Below are positions 43,009 to 52,019 of a DNA stretch of 64,000 bases, in pieces. Every line of letters starts with the position of its first letter. Position 1 is the stretch's first letter. The DNA is from Clostridiales bacterium (GTDB taxonomy: Bacteria > Bacillota > Clostridia > Oscillospirales > Oscillospiraceae). The stretch is taken from contig SFIY01000001.1 in NCBI GenBank assembly GCA_004555205.1, positions 1 to 64,000 of the forward strand, given 5' to 3'. The notes under the pieces are model-generated. The model had not been told where the DNA came from, ran no database searches, and saw only the letters and a list, made by a program, of their open reading frames with translations. The translations under genes and the position numbers were made by a program.

Positions 43009-45036
43009 TTATCGGGAGCTTCTTCTGCGTTTGCTGTACACGCCTGCGCCCATCACACCGGCAGCGGATACCGCGAACAGGGCCAACCACAGCGCGAAAT
43101 GGCTGTTGTCGCCGGTCTGCGGGGTTTCACTATCGTCGGGCAGTTTCGCTATTACGGTGTCTGCCTTAGCGATCTCTTTCGTTGCCGCAGCGTCCTTGAA
43201 ATACTTGCCGCAGTCGGAGCAGTACCAATATTCGATATTGCCCTCGGCGGTCTTGGTCGCCGCCTTTGCTGGGAAGTGCTTCAGATCGGCATGGCTGTTC
43301 GGAGCAAGTGCGCCGTACTCTTCGCCGCAGTAATCGCAGACTGCCTTATCCTTGCAGGTAGCCTCGCCGCCGCTATGCTCGGAGAGTGTCGCACCGCAGA
43401 TGTCGCACTTGTGGTCTTTGGGTGCGGCATCGATATGCTCGCTCTTGAGCGATACAACCTTGCTTGCGGAAATATCAAACCCGTCGGCTGTCTTTGCGGT
43501 TGCTGTTACCTTAAAGCTGTTTGCACTCAAGTCATAATCTGCAGCAGGCACAGCACCGTACAGTTTGCCGTCTTCGGTGACTGGTTTAAGACCGGAGGCG
43601 CCCATGTATTCAAACTCATAACCGTAGACGGCATCGGTTGCGCCCTCCGGCAAAGTAAAGCTGAACTTGTAATCCTGCGTTACGCAAACCGTATCCGCAC
43701 CGTTGATTGTAATGGTCGGAATATCCTTTTTCGCGGTTTCATCATCACAGAATTTGCACTTCTTCCAGTACTGTCCGTTTTCGCTCTGCCATTCGTAGGT
43801 GTGTCCGTTATTGACTGTTACGGTTACTGAGGTTTCATTGTCTGAATTGTCTTTGGCAACAACGGTTACGGTACCTTTTCCTTTTTCAAGCGTATATTTG
43901 CCGTAAGCATCCGGTATTAATTCACCACCATTTGCCGTAACGCTTGCAACACCAACGTTATCGGAGACTTCAAACTCTGCTGTATCGCAATAGGTCTTGC
44001 CGTTTTCCAGCCCTGTGATAACAGGATTTACAATGTCTTTCCATATGGCAGTCAGGCGGCCCACGTTGGCGGGAACCTGCGCGCCCGGCTCGTAGTGGTT
44101 GCCGTTGCTGTCCTGCCACATGAAGTAGGTGCCGTCGTTTCCATCCGGGCGGGTCACGTCCGTGCCCCCGGGGAGAGTAAGATTGAAGTCGGACTTCACC
44201 GCCAAATTGACCGTCCCGGTGATGGAGCTGATGGAGCCACCGTTCAGGTCCAGCGTGACAGTCGCCAGGCCGCCAGAGCCCAGGGTGTCAGAGGATGGGA
44301 GTTCAAGCACGGGACGGAAACCGACGCTCGGAGACAGTTGCAGGTCAAACTGCCAGGAGCGGGCTGTAGAAGACCCGCGCGTCGCACGGTTCCAGTCAGG
44401 ATCGGGACCATCATGGGTATCCTGCCCCCAGGAATACATACCGTTCCAGTTTTTGATATAACCATCCGTGTTATCCTGATAGCTTTGGTTCGCTTTGTCC
44501 AAAATCGCGTCCCACTCGTTGTTCAGCGGAGTTCCACGCGCACTGTCCTGCGAGCCGGTGCTACCACTCCCCGCCGAGGGCACGCGGAGGGTGTAGCCCA
44601 CGCCACCGCTGGTGTAGGCCGTGCCGAAAATCAGGTTCCTCCCATTCAGGTTATTCCAGTTGGCACTACTGGTCATGTTGTAGTCCGCAATGAACAGGCT
44701 GTGGTCATAGGTGTAGCCAATCGGGTTCGTGGGGTCTGTACTGCCTGCCGCATTCGCTGAATCGCCTTTTGCGGTGTTGTCATTGGGAGAACGGCTTTTC
44801 AGCACATAGGCGTTCACGGTGCCCACGTAGGTGAAGGGCACCCAATGAAGGGAATCGTCCAGCAAGCTGCCGTTCTTGTTGCCCGGAATGTTCGCTCCGG
44901 ACAGGTCGAACCAGTAGGTTTCGCCGGGGGTGAGACCGGTAAACTGTTCCGCCGGGTCCGCCGCCAGCGCCGCCGTCGGCAGAAGCCCCACCAGCATCAC
45001 GCAGCACAACAGGATGCTCAATAACCGTTTTTTCAT
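43009..45036 (-). CDS. Element-borne secreted surface protein with sortase-like C-terminus
   Basis: 675 residues. The signal peptide is MKKRLLSILLCCVMLVGLLPTAALAAD. A Ser/Gly/Asn-rich N-terminal domain includes FGTAYTSGGVGYTLRVPSAGS. Ig-like and bacterial-adhesin-like repeats follow (VTLDLNGGSISSITGTV, VKSDFNLTLPGGTDVTRPD, VTVVAKDNSDNETSVTVTV), then Cys-rich modules (HSGGEATCKDKAVCDYCGEEYG, YWYCSDCGKYF). It ends TPQTGDNS (from 638), a helix and KRRRSSR, a sorting signal. The Cys module resembles one in the B12-riboswitch protein. The TetR gene ends six bases upstream. Confidence 0.8.
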   Translation of the reverse strand: MKKRLLSILLCCVMLVGLLPTAALAADPAEQFTGLTPGETYWFDLSGANIPGNKNGSLLDDSLHWVPFTYVGTVNAYVLKSRSPNDNTAKGDSANAAGSTDPTNPIGYTYDHSLFIADYNMTSSANWNNLNGRNLIFGTAYTSGGVGYTLRVPSAGSGSTGSQDSARGTPLNNEWDAILDKANQSYQDNTDGYIKNWNGMYSWGQDTHDGPDPDWNRATRGSSTARSWQFDLQLSPSVGFRPVLELPSSDTLGSGGLATVTLDLNGGSISSITGTVNLAVKSDFNLTLPGGTDVTRPDGNDGTYFMWQDSNGNHYEPGAQVPANVGRLTAIWKDIVNPVITGLENGKTYCDTAEFEVSDNVGVASVTANGGELIPDAYGKYTLEKGKGTVTVVAKDNSDNETSVTVTVNNGHTYEWQSENGQYWKKCKFCDDETAKKDIPTITINGADTVCVTQDYKFSFTLPEGATDAVYGYEFEYMGASGLKPVTEDGKLYGAVPAADYDLSANSFKVTATAKTADGFDISASKVVSLKSEHIDAAPKDHKCDICGATLSEHSGGEATCKDKAVCDYCGEEYGALAPNSHADLKHFPAKAATKTAEGNIEYWYCSDCGKYFKDAAATKEIAKADTVIAKLPDDSETPQTGDNSHFALWLALFAVSAAGVMGAGVYSKRRRSSR

Positions 45037-45042
45037 GTTTTT

Positions 45043-45642
45043 TCAGTCCTCCTTTTGGATTGCGTTCGGGTTGTACTTCATCACAAATAATTCAAGGGTT
45101 TCCTTCAGCACTTCTATCTGAGATTTCATATAGAACTCATCCTCAAAGAGTGCATAATGCACACAGGCTCTGATCAGAATGAAAATCAGCGGTGTGATCT
45201 TCTCGTGGGGAATCCCCAGCTTTGGCTCCAAACTCTTTGCGTATTCGGTATAACGTTTATCTACACCCGCAAAGAATTTTTTGCCGTATTCTCTGTATTT
45301 CGGGTGAGTGTAGACCTGATACATAAACCTGTATTTCTTGCCGTGGTTTTTTGCCGTCCAGTAGGGTATCTCGTCGAAAAACCGCCACAAGTCCTCTACA
45401 TCTGTGGGCGCTTTCGCCATAAACTCGTCTTCCACCTTGCTCATGCAGTATTCGGTGGACTTAACGATAAGGTCATCGAGATTGTCAAAATACTGATACA
45501 GGTTCGCAACACTACAGCCGCAGGCTTTTGCAATCGCTTTTATTCCGACAGAGGAAAAACCGTTCTCCGCATAGCAGTCAAAGCATGTTTCCATGATCTC
45601 GATTTCCTTATGCCGGTGGGCTTCTTCATTCACAGTGCGCAA
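45043..45642 (-). CDS. TetR/AcrR-family regulator
   Basis: About 199 residues from TTG 45642, which has GGGGAGGAAAGATA before it; the longer frame to 45774 has no better site. The helix-turn-helix is HKEIEIMETCFDCYAENGFSSVGIKAIAKACGCSVANLYQYFDNLDDLIVKS. The ligand-binding half is helical, with EFMAKAPTDVEDLWRFFDEI. It sits directly upstream of the surface-protein gene on the same strand and probably controls it. Confidence 0.85.
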   Translation of the reverse strand: MRTVNEEAHRHKEIEIMETCFDCYAENGFSSVGIKAIAKACGCSVANLYQYFDNLDDLIVKSTEYCMSKVEDEFMAKAPTDVEDLWRFFDEIPYWTAKNHGKKYRFMYQVYTHPKYREYGKKFFAGVDKRYTEYAKSLEPKLGIPHEKITPLIFILIRACVHYALFEDEFYMKSQIEVLKETLELFVMKYNPNAIQKED

Positions 45643-45710
45643 TATCTTTCCTCCCCTCCCTACAAATGATTGAACGGTCATCCACATTATACTGCTTTTG
45701 CTTTGACTTT

Positions 45711-45913
45711 TCAAGAGAGTAATGCAAAAATCTCCATCGCACTTGCCAGAATAGTATTCATTCTCCTCGTCCATTCCATGGCGTTTTCTGCCTTTAACCG
45801 CTCTGTGATAACCTGCGCCAGCTTCATATCCTCTATGAGCCGTTCAAAGCGTTCCTGCGCCTGCCTGTCAATATCGGCAAGATAAGCAGCTTGCCCTCCA
45901 TCAGCATTAACGA
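45711..45913 (-). pseudogene. TnpV C-terminal fragment
   Basis: The end of the frame reads LADIDRQAQERFERLIEDMKLAQ, then VITERLKAENAMEWTRRMNTI and ASAMEIFALLS, typical of TnpV proteins of conjugative transposons. The upstream part of the same open frame, up to 46247, is read-through of unrelated DNA and the attR repeat. The gene is truncated. Confidence 0.7.
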
Positions 45914-46090
45914 ATTGGGATAGGTAACTTCCCGTTTGCAAAGCTACGCACTTGCTTCTGACCCACTTTTGACCCAGAATACGAATGGAGCAGGCAGTTC
46001 CGGACGGAAACATCGGAATATTTTCCGAGTGAACAGAGGCTAAAACCGCAAAACGGAGCCGAAATGATGCCATTTTCGCTCCCAGATACC

Positions 46091-46175
46091 CTACGGACCA
46101 GAAGGCCGGGGGTTCGAATCCCTCACGGCGTGCCAAAAAGTTCGTGAAATCTCTGATTTCACGAACTTTTTGTTT
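46091..46175 (+). repeat. attR: duplicated 3' half of tRNA-Arg(ACG)
   Basis: An 85-bp direct copy of 42234-42318 with one mismatch. It includes the 3' half of the tRNA and its terminator but not the 5' half, so it is not a tRNA gene. Confidence 0.93.
46136..46172 (+). terminator. Copy of the tRNA terminator in attR
   Basis: The same AAAAAGTTCGTGAAATC-type hairpin as at 42278, carried over by the att duplication. Confidence 0.7.
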
Positions 46176-46311
46176 TTTATCGGCTTTTGGCCGGCCCCGA
46201 TGGCCATGCAGCAGAATCAGACTGTCGGACACTGCCGGAACCGGCATTTTCTCTCCTCACGATACTTTCAGATAAAACCGTCTGTTTTGTGGAATTATTG
46301 TAAATTCAGCA

Positions 46312-46340
46312 TTGACTTTTTGGCAATTTTTAGCTATATT
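46312..46340 (+). promoter_or_regulatory. Promoter of pckA
   Basis: TTGACT (46312-46317), 17 bp, TATATT (46335-46340), upstream of the pckA ribosome site. Confidence 0.55.
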
Positions 46341-46382
46341 ATATGATGCAACGAAATTTGAATAGAAACGAGGTAATCCTGT

Positions 46383-47987
46383 ATGAATGCTATCGACCTG
46401 AACAAGTACGGCATCTCCGGTACTACCGAGATCGTCTACAACCCCTCCTATGAGGTGCTGTTCGAGGAAGAAACCAAGGCCGGTCTGGAAGGCTATGAAG
46501 TCGGCCAGGTCACCGAGCTGGGCGCCGTCAATGTGATGACCGGTATCTACACCGGCCGCTCTCCTAAGGACAAATACATTGTCATGGACGAGAACTCCAA
46601 GAACACCGTGTGGTGGACTTCCGACGAGTATAAGAACGACAACCATCCTATGGATGAGTCCGTTTGGGCGACTGTCAAGGATATTGCCGTGAAGGAACTG
46701 TGCAACAAGAGATTGTTCGTCGTGGATGCTTTCTGCGGCGCCAACAAGGATACCCGCATGGCTGTCCGCTTCATCGTGGAGGTGGCATGGCAGGCTCACT
46801 TCATCAAGAATATGTTTATCCAGCCCTCCGACGATGAGCTGAAGAGCTTTGAGCCCGATTTCGTGGTCTACAACGCTTCCAAGGCTAAGGTTGAGAACTA
46901 CAAGGAGCTGGGCCTGAACTCCGAGACTTGCGTGGCCTTTAACATCACTTCCCGCGAGCAGGTCATCATCAACACCTGGTACGGCGGCGAGATGAAGAAG
47001 GGTATGTTCTCCATGATGAACTACTACCTGCCTCTCAAGGGCATTGCTTCCATGCACTGCTCCGCCAACACCGACATGAACGGCGAGAATACCGCCATCT
47101 TCTTCGGTCTGTCCGGTACCGGCAAGACCACCCTGTCCACCGATCCCAAGCGCCTGCTGATTGGCGACGACGAGCACGGCTGGGACGACAACGGCGTGTT
47201 TAACTTCGAGGGCGGCTGCTATGCCAAGGTCATCAATCTGGACAAGGATTCCGAGCCCGACATCTACAACGCAATCAAGCGCGATGCGCTGCTGGAGAAT
47301 GTGACCGTTGACGCAAACGGCAAGATCGACTTTAACGACAAGTCCGTCACCGAGAACACCCGCGTGTCCTACCCCATCAGCCACATTGAGAACATTGTTC
47401 GTCCCGTTTCTGCCGCTCCCGCTGCCAAGAATGTGATCTTCCTGTCCGCCGATGCTTTCGGCGTTCTGCCTCCCGTGTCCATTCTGACGCCCGAGCAGAC
47501 CCAGTATTACTTCCTGTCCGGCTTTACCGCTAAGCTGGCCGGTACCGAGCGCGGCATTACCGAGCCCACCCCCACCTTCTCCGCTTGCTTCGGCCAGGCT
47601 TTCCTGGAGCTGCATCCCACCAAGTATGCCGAAGAGCTGGTCAAGAGAATGGAGATGAGCGGCGCAAAGGCGTATCTGGTCAACACCGGTTGGAACGGCA
47701 CCGGCAAGCGTATCTCCATCAAGGATACCCGCGGCATCATTGATGCGATTCTGGACGGTTCCATCAACTCCGCTCCCACCAAGACCATTCCTCACTTCAA
47801 CTTCGAGGTTCCCACTGCTCTGCCCGGCGTTGACCCCGCGATTCTGGATCCCCGCGACACCTATGCCGACGCTTCCGAGTGGGAAGCCAGGGCCCAGGAT
47901 CTGGCAGGCCGCTTCGTGAAGAACTTTGCCAAGTACACCAGCAACGACGCCGGCAAGGCCCTGGTCGCCGCCGGTCCCCAGGTGTAA
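46383..47987 (+). CDS. pckA: Phosphoenolpyruvate carboxykinase (ATP)
   Basis: 534 residues. The kinase-1a loop is FFGLSGTGKTTLSTDPKRLLIGDDEHGW. The N-terminal TGRSPKDKYIV and C-terminal NTGWNGTGKRISIKDTR segments are typical of the ATP type. It interconverts oxaloacetate and PEP with ATP; in gut anaerobes it can run toward oxaloacetate to feed succinate or to conserve energy. It uses frequent codons, suggesting high expression. A single gene with its own terminator. Confidence 0.97.
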   Translation: MNAIDLNKYGISGTTEIVYNPSYEVLFEEETKAGLEGYEVGQVTELGAVNVMTGIYTGRSPKDKYIVMDENSKNTVWWTSDEYKNDNHPMDESVWATVKDIAVKELCNKRLFVVDAFCGANKDTRMAVRFIVEVAWQAHFIKNMFIQPSDDELKSFEPDFVVYNASKAKVENYKELGLNSETCVAFNITSREQVIINTWYGGEMKKGMFSMMNYYLPLKGIASMHCSANTDMNGENTAIFFGLSGTGKTTLSTDPKRLLIGDDEHGWDDNGVFNFEGGCYAKVINLDKDSEPDIYNAIKRDALLENVTVDANGKIDFNDKSVTENTRVSYPISHIENIVRPVSAAPAAKNVIFLSADAFGVLPPVSILTPEQTQYYFLSGFTAKLAGTERGITEPTPTFSACFGQAFLELHPTKYAEELVKRMEMSGAKAYLVNTGWNGTGKRISIKDTRGIIDAILDGSINSAPTKTIPHFNFEVPTALPGVDPAILDPRDTYADASEWEARAQDLAGRFVKNFAKYTSNDAGKALVAAGPQV

Positions 47988-48010
47988 ACCAATCCGACTT
48001 AACAGTTAAA

Positions 48011-48045
48011 AAACAGGAGTTCGCCATGCGAACTCCTGTTTTTTT
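48011..48045 (+). terminator. Terminator of pckA
   Basis: AAACAGGAGTTCG/CGAACTCCTGTTT hairpin and a T-run. Confidence 0.88.
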
Positions 48046-48065
48046 ATCCTTTTTCAAAATCGTTG

Positions 48066-48130
48066 TTGACAAATAACTGTATCACTCATATAATACAGTT
48101 AAAGAACCGTATTGGTCGGGTAATACGGTT
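48066..48130 (+). promoter_or_regulatory. Promoter and twin operators of the GntR/ABC operon
   Basis: TTGACA (48066-48071), 17 bp, TATAAT (48089-48094). Dyad 1, AACTGTAT...ATACAGTT (48075-48100), covers the -10. Dyad 2, AACCGTATT...AATACGGTT (48105-48130), starts exactly 30 bp downstream. Both span 26 bp and share AACNGTAT half-sites. The layout fits cooperative autorepression by the GntR regulator. Confidence 0.8.
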
Positions 48131-48150
48131 GAGGAAGTGAGGTGACGCAC

Positions 48151-48537
48151 ATGGTTTCCTTTGACAGGTTTACGCTGAATGACGGAAGTCCTATCTATCT
48201 GCAGATCATCCGCCATATCAAGCAGGGCATTGTGGCCGGAACGGTTGCCGATGGCGACGAGATGCCCTCAAGGCGTATGCTCTCCGCTCTGCTGGGGGTC
48301 AATCCCAACACCGTGCAAAAAGCCTATCATCTGCTGGAGGAGGAAGGCCTGGTTTACTCCCGCTCCGGTGCAAAGAGCTATATCTCGCTGACAGAGGCGC
48401 GCATAGACAGCGTGAAGCAGGAAATGGTCAGCGGCGTGGTACGAGAACTGGTTGGCACAGTGAAACGCATGGGTGTTTCCTATGAGGAAGCCGAGGTGCT
48501 GCTGCGGCAGCTATGGAAGGAGGAGACGGCAACATGA
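48151..48537 (+). CDS. GntR-family regulator, YtrA type
   Basis: 128 residues from ATG 48151, with GAGGTG before it. The winged helix contains GSPIYLQIIRHIKQGIVAGTVADGDEMPSRRMLSALLGVNPNTVQKAYHLLEEEGLVY; only a short tail follows, as in YtrA proteins, which control ABC-transporter operons. Its stop overlaps the next start (ATGA). It probably binds the two dyads in front of its own gene. Confidence 0.92.
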   Translation: MVSFDRFTLNDGSPIYLQIIRHIKQGIVAGTVADGDEMPSRRMLSALLGVNPNTVQKAYHLLEEEGLVYSRSGAKSYISLTEARIDSVKQEMVSGVVRELVGTVKRMGVSYEEAEVLLRQLWKEETAT

Positions 48538-49301
48538 GAAAACATCTTTCTGTTCTGGCACTTTATATTCGATCAACCGCCCGGTGGATACTCCCGCTGC
48601 TGGCGGTGACGGCGGCAGCGGAAGGCGCGCTGCTGAGCCGCCCAATCACGCCTGATAACGGAAGCTATATGGATCTGTTTCTGTATTCGGAGCAGTGCCA
48701 TATGGAGTGGGCCTGCTTAGGCTTTTTCCTGGTGCTGATGACACTGCTTTGTCTGAGCGGCACAAGCTACGGCTCCCGGACCGACTATACGCTGCAGCGG
48801 CTCTCCATTCGGCCGCAGACAGCCTTCCTGTGGCAAAGCGTATGCTACTGTATTTGGATCACCGCATTCTGGGCCTTGCAGGTCCTGCTTCTTGTGGTGT
48901 GCAGCAATCGCTTCCTGCTTACAACCGCCGAAAATGTGGGGCCGCAGACATTGCTCACCCGTTTATATCAATGGGATTTTTCCGCCAACCTCCTCCCTCT
49001 TGCCTGCGTCATAAGGTGGATACGAAATATCCTGCTGGTGATGGCTTTGGGTGCTTCTGCCGCCTACTTCAGTTGGCAGCAGCGTAAAGGGTCTTTCGGT
49101 TTTACCGTCATTTTATCCGTTTTGCTGTGTGTATTTGCCTTTTTGCAGACAGCGAATCTATTTCTCACGCTGCTCGGTGTAATTGGCGCACTTCTCATTA
49201 TGGCATATGTGGTGATTCATATTGTCAACGGAAAGGAGGAAGATGCTCTTGAAGCGCTGCGACAAGATACAACGGCTGCTGCCGCCGAACCTCCACTTTG
49301 A
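48534..49301 (+). CDS. ABC-type membrane subunit (six-helix)
   Basis: 255 residues from ATG 48534, overlapping the gntR stop. About six membrane helices are visible (WACLGFFLVLMTLLCLSG, SVCYCIWITAFWALQVLLLVVC, ILLVMALGASAAYFSW, GFTVILSVLLCVFAFLQTANLFLTLLGVIGALLIMAYVVIHI). It is the likely permease of the ABC exporter. It carries no clear family motif. Confidence 0.75.
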   Translation: MRKHLSVLALYIRSTARWILPLLAVTAAAEGALLSRPITPDNGSYMDLFLYSEQCHMEWACLGFFLVLMTLLCLSGTSYGSRTDYTLQRLSIRPQTAFLWQSVCYCIWITAFWALQVLLLVVCSNRFLLTTAENVGPQTLLTRLYQWDFSANLLPLACVIRWIRNILLVMALGASAAYFSWQQRKGSFGFTVILSVLLCVFAFLQTANLFLTLLGVIGALLIMAYVVIHIVNGKEEDALEALRQDTTAAAAEPPL

Positions 49302-49794
49302 GAATTTCCTTTCGGGCATGATCGCCATCAGTATTCTCTCCGCAGTGATTAGCATTGATCTCTTTTTTTCAAGCCTGCAGGAAAAGCTGAACGAATTATA
49401 CATTTTTTCCCCAAACGGTGTACGGCATTTTTCGCCCGAAGTACTCGATCACCATCGTAAGATGGCACCCTTTGGCGAAGTATTGGGCAGCAGCCTGGTG
49501 CCCACGATCGTGCTGGCGCTGATTGCCTTGCTGAGCGCGATTCTGCTCTATGCCAGTTTTTATCAGGGCAGCCGCAGTATCTATCTGATGCGCCGCTTAT
49601 CCGATAAAAACGAGCTGCGGCGGCGCGTATGGACCGTGCCGCTTCTATGGGCCGGCGCGGCGCTGCTGCTGACTGTGGCGCTGTTTTGGATATTCTACGG
49701 AAGCTATATGCTGAAAACGCCCTCAGAGGTATTGGAAAATCATCAGTTATTGCGGTTTTGGCAAGACCTCACCGCAGGTAAGATAGGAGGTTAA
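49243..49794 (+). CDS. Second ABC-operon membrane protein
   Basis: 183 residues from ATG 49243, which has AAAGGAGGA and overlaps the previous gene by 59 bases. Hydrophobic segments are near 25-40, 85-110 and 140-160 (VPTIVLALIALLSAILLYASFY, LLWAGAALLLTVALFWIFYGSYM). It is probably a partner membrane subunit. Not recognised as a named family. Confidence 0.7.
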   Translation: MLLKRCDKIQRLLPPNLHFENFLSGMIAISILSAVISIDLFFSSLQEKLNELYIFSPNGVRHFSPEVLDHHRKMAPFGEVLGSSLVPTIVLALIALLSAILLYASFYQGSRSIYLMRRLSDKNELRRRVWTVPLLWAGAALLLTVALFWIFYGSYMLKTPSEVLENHQLLRFWQDLTAGKIGG

Positions 49795-49798
49795 GACC

Positions 49799-50527
49799 AT
49801 GTTGGAGCTGCATCATGTCAGTAAATCCTTTGGCAAGACACAGGCCGTTCAAAATGTGTCACTGGAGCTGCCGCGGGGCGAGATCATCGGTTTGTTCGGC
49901 GAAAACGGCGCAGGCAAAACCACCTTGATGAAATGTATCCTCGGCCTTTTGCCCCATGAGGGCACGGTCACGCTGGACGGCGAGGAAATCAGTCATAAAA
50001 ACATCGCAAAGCTCAGCTTTGCCACCTGTGAGCACTCCTTCTTTCCCCGTCTGAGTGCCGATGCGCACCGCGATTTTTACGCCGAGCACTTCCCTGCCTT
50101 CCGCCGCAAGCGTTATGACCGTCTGATGGATTTCTTTGAGCTGCCCCACAACAAGGCGCTGCGTCATCTCTCCAACGGGCAGAAAAACCAGTTCGAGGTG
50201 ATCCTGGCTCTATCCCAGGGTGCGGACTATATTTTAATGGATGAGCCCTTTGCCGGGAACGACATGTTCAACCGCGAGGACTTCTACAAGGTGCTGTTGG
50301 GAATCCTGGAGGACCACGAAACGGTACTGCTGTCCACCCATTTGCTGGAGGAAGTAGCCTCCTTTATTTCCCGGACCGTTCTGCTGCGGCAAGGCAGCAT
50401 CATAGGCGATATGTCAACGGAGGCAATGGATGAAAAGGGCATTTCCTTAACAGATTATGTGAAGGAAATCTACCACTACCAGCGTGACCGTGTGCGCCGT
50501 ATTCTGGAAGAACAGGACGATGCGTAA
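49799..50527 (+). CDS. ABC transporter ATP-binding protein
   Basis: 242 residues. Walker A is GENGAGKTT (34-42), the signature LSNGQKNQFE replaces the usual LSGGQ, and Walker B is YILMDEPFAG. The switch His follows in STHLLEE. It belongs to the short ATPases of YtrA-linked exporters. It lies four bases after the second membrane gene and 14 before the 455-residue secreted gene. Confidence 0.93.
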   Translation: MLELHHVSKSFGKTQAVQNVSLELPRGEIIGLFGENGAGKTTLMKCILGLLPHEGTVTLDGEEISHKNIAKLSFATCEHSFFPRLSADAHRDFYAEHFPAFRRKRYDRLMDFFELPHNKALRHLSNGQKNQFEVILALSQGADYILMDEPFAGNDMFNREDFYKVLLGILEDHETVLLSTHLLEEVASFISRTVLLRQGSIIGDMSTEAMDEKGISLTDYVKEIYHYQRDRVRRILEEQDDA

Positions 50528-50541
50528 GAAAGGAGCCGACC

Positions 50542-51909
50542 ATGCGTAAACGAGTTTGTTTGGCGGCCATACTGCTTCTTGCGTCTGTGGCTGCCTTGGT
50601 GGCCGTCAGCCGCTATGTGGAAAAACCGCGTGACAGTGTGGCATTCTTTACCGTAAGCGAGTCCGGTGATCGTGCTGCCGCGGATGGCCTCACGCTGGAT
50701 GTAACGAGTCGTTGTTGGCCGCTCCGCTGGGAAAGTCATCTGCAATTTTTCAGCGGCAGTCTGAGCGCCGAAACACAGTCCGATTATGACGATAGTAACC
50801 GTTACCGTATCACCTATTCCACCGACATTCCGGCGCCCACTTTGGACACTTTTTATCAAGACTCCCTTACTGTCATCGAACCAAGTCCGCTGTATGAATT
50901 GGTGAAAAGCTGGTATCAAGACAGCAGCGCAGGCTCCACTCCCATTCGCTTGCAGGACTGCTGCCCATACTACCCCCTGTTCCTCACATCGGGCTATGAC
51001 CTCACCACATTTGATTTGACGGAGCTGATACAGATAGAGGTGCCGGAGGACCATACGGTTTCCATTACTTCTATGTATGACGAAACATATTTTGAAATTG
51101 AGAGCAGTCATAATCAGATGCCTGCCGTGGATGTGGTGTATCAGTATGACGATAGCGGCATCTACTTCAGCGTCGCTTTTGCCGCCGGTGCAGCACCGCA
51201 GCAGAGCTGGGCGCCGCAGGGTTTCGGCGTGTGGTTTCTCCCCATCGAGACCACCCCTCTACAGCTCAATGGCGGCGTCAAGGTGGAATATCTGTGGGAG
51301 GATCTGCAGTTGCTGCTGCCGCTGGATATCACGGCGCAGCGTGTCGTGGCTCTGGATCGCAGTGAGGACGGCAAGCTGCTGTTGACCACCTGCGAAGACG
51401 GTATGTATCACCTGCGCGTTCTGGATGAGCAGAACCGTGTACAGCAGACGCTGCCGGTGCTGGCGGAGACAAAGGTAAACCGGGACAGAGAAAACGCCTC
51501 GCCCGATAATTGCCGCTTTTTTGGTTTTTCTAATTTTAACATGATCGACACGGAGCTGTACATGGGTGACGGCTTCATGGTCCTTTATTGCTGCGACGGG
51601 CGCTTTGCTGTGTTGGATAAGGAAAACGGGCTTTACCGGGTGGCCATGGTGCAAGACGAGGAAGAAGAGGAAGACACAGGTTACCAGTATGTCGCCTCCC
51701 CCCGCAACGGCGAAATCCACATGACTTGGAACGGAGAGCGGTTGGCCACCGTTTCCGCTTTTAAAGTTATAGGAAGGTTCGCTTTTCACCTGCGTGTTTA
51801 TCAGGACACAGGCGAAAAGCTGTACGACGCGCACTGGTCCTCCAGTTTGTCACAAGGCACCTATGATGCGTATCTGGAGGAAACGCCCGCTATCGCCTGG
51901 TCAAAATAA
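50542..51909 (+). CDS. Operon-terminal anchored protein of unknown function
   Basis: 455 residues. One N-terminal hydrophobic segment (RVCLAAILLLASVAALVAVS) acts as signal or anchor. The rest is soluble, with many Asp/Tyr/Glu residues and beta-type repeats resembling a propeller or sandwich (DRSEDGKLLLTTCEDGMYHLRVLDEQN, GFMVLYCCDGRFAVLDKENGLYRVAMV). It closes the GntR/ABC operon and may be an extracellular partner of the exporter. Confidence 0.7.
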   Translation: MRKRVCLAAILLLASVAALVAVSRYVEKPRDSVAFFTVSESGDRAAADGLTLDVTSRCWPLRWESHLQFFSGSLSAETQSDYDDSNRYRITYSTDIPAPTLDTFYQDSLTVIEPSPLYELVKSWYQDSSAGSTPIRLQDCCPYYPLFLTSGYDLTTFDLTELIQIEVPEDHTVSITSMYDETYFEIESSHNQMPAVDVVYQYDDSGIYFSVAFAAGAAPQQSWAPQGFGVWFLPIETTPLQLNGGVKVEYLWEDLQLLLPLDITAQRVVALDRSEDGKLLLTTCEDGMYHLRVLDEQNRVQQTLPVLAETKVNRDRENASPDNCRFFGFSNFNMIDTELYMGDGFMVLYCCDGRFAVLDKENGLYRVAMVQDEEEEEDTGYQYVASPRNGEIHMTWNGERLATVSAFKVIGRFAFHLRVYQDTGEKLYDAHWSSSLSQGTYDAYLEETPAIAWSK

Positions 51910-51978
51910 GGCCCCCCCTTCCCTGCCGGATATTGCCGCATAGAAAGCCTATGGCTTTGTCTTCGGCGCATCCAAAAT

Positions 51979-52013
51979 AAAAGCTGACAGACCTCTGAAG
52001 TCTGTCAGCTTTT
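51979..52013. terminator. Bidirectional terminator
   Basis: AAAAGCTGACAGAC/GTCTGTCAGCTTTT between the GntR operon and srtB. Confidence 0.82.
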
Positions 52014-52019
52014 CTATGT

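Noticed and set aside
46091..46135. A second tRNA-Arg
   Set aside because: Only the 3' half is present; it is the attR copy.
45914..46247. N-terminal part of a 178-residue protein (ARREGFEPPAFWSV)
   Set aside because: Read-through of the attR repeat and unrelated DNA; only the TnpV-like C-terminus has support.
46257..47795. 512-residue open frame on the minus strand
   Set aside because: Antisense of pckA, caused by codon bias.
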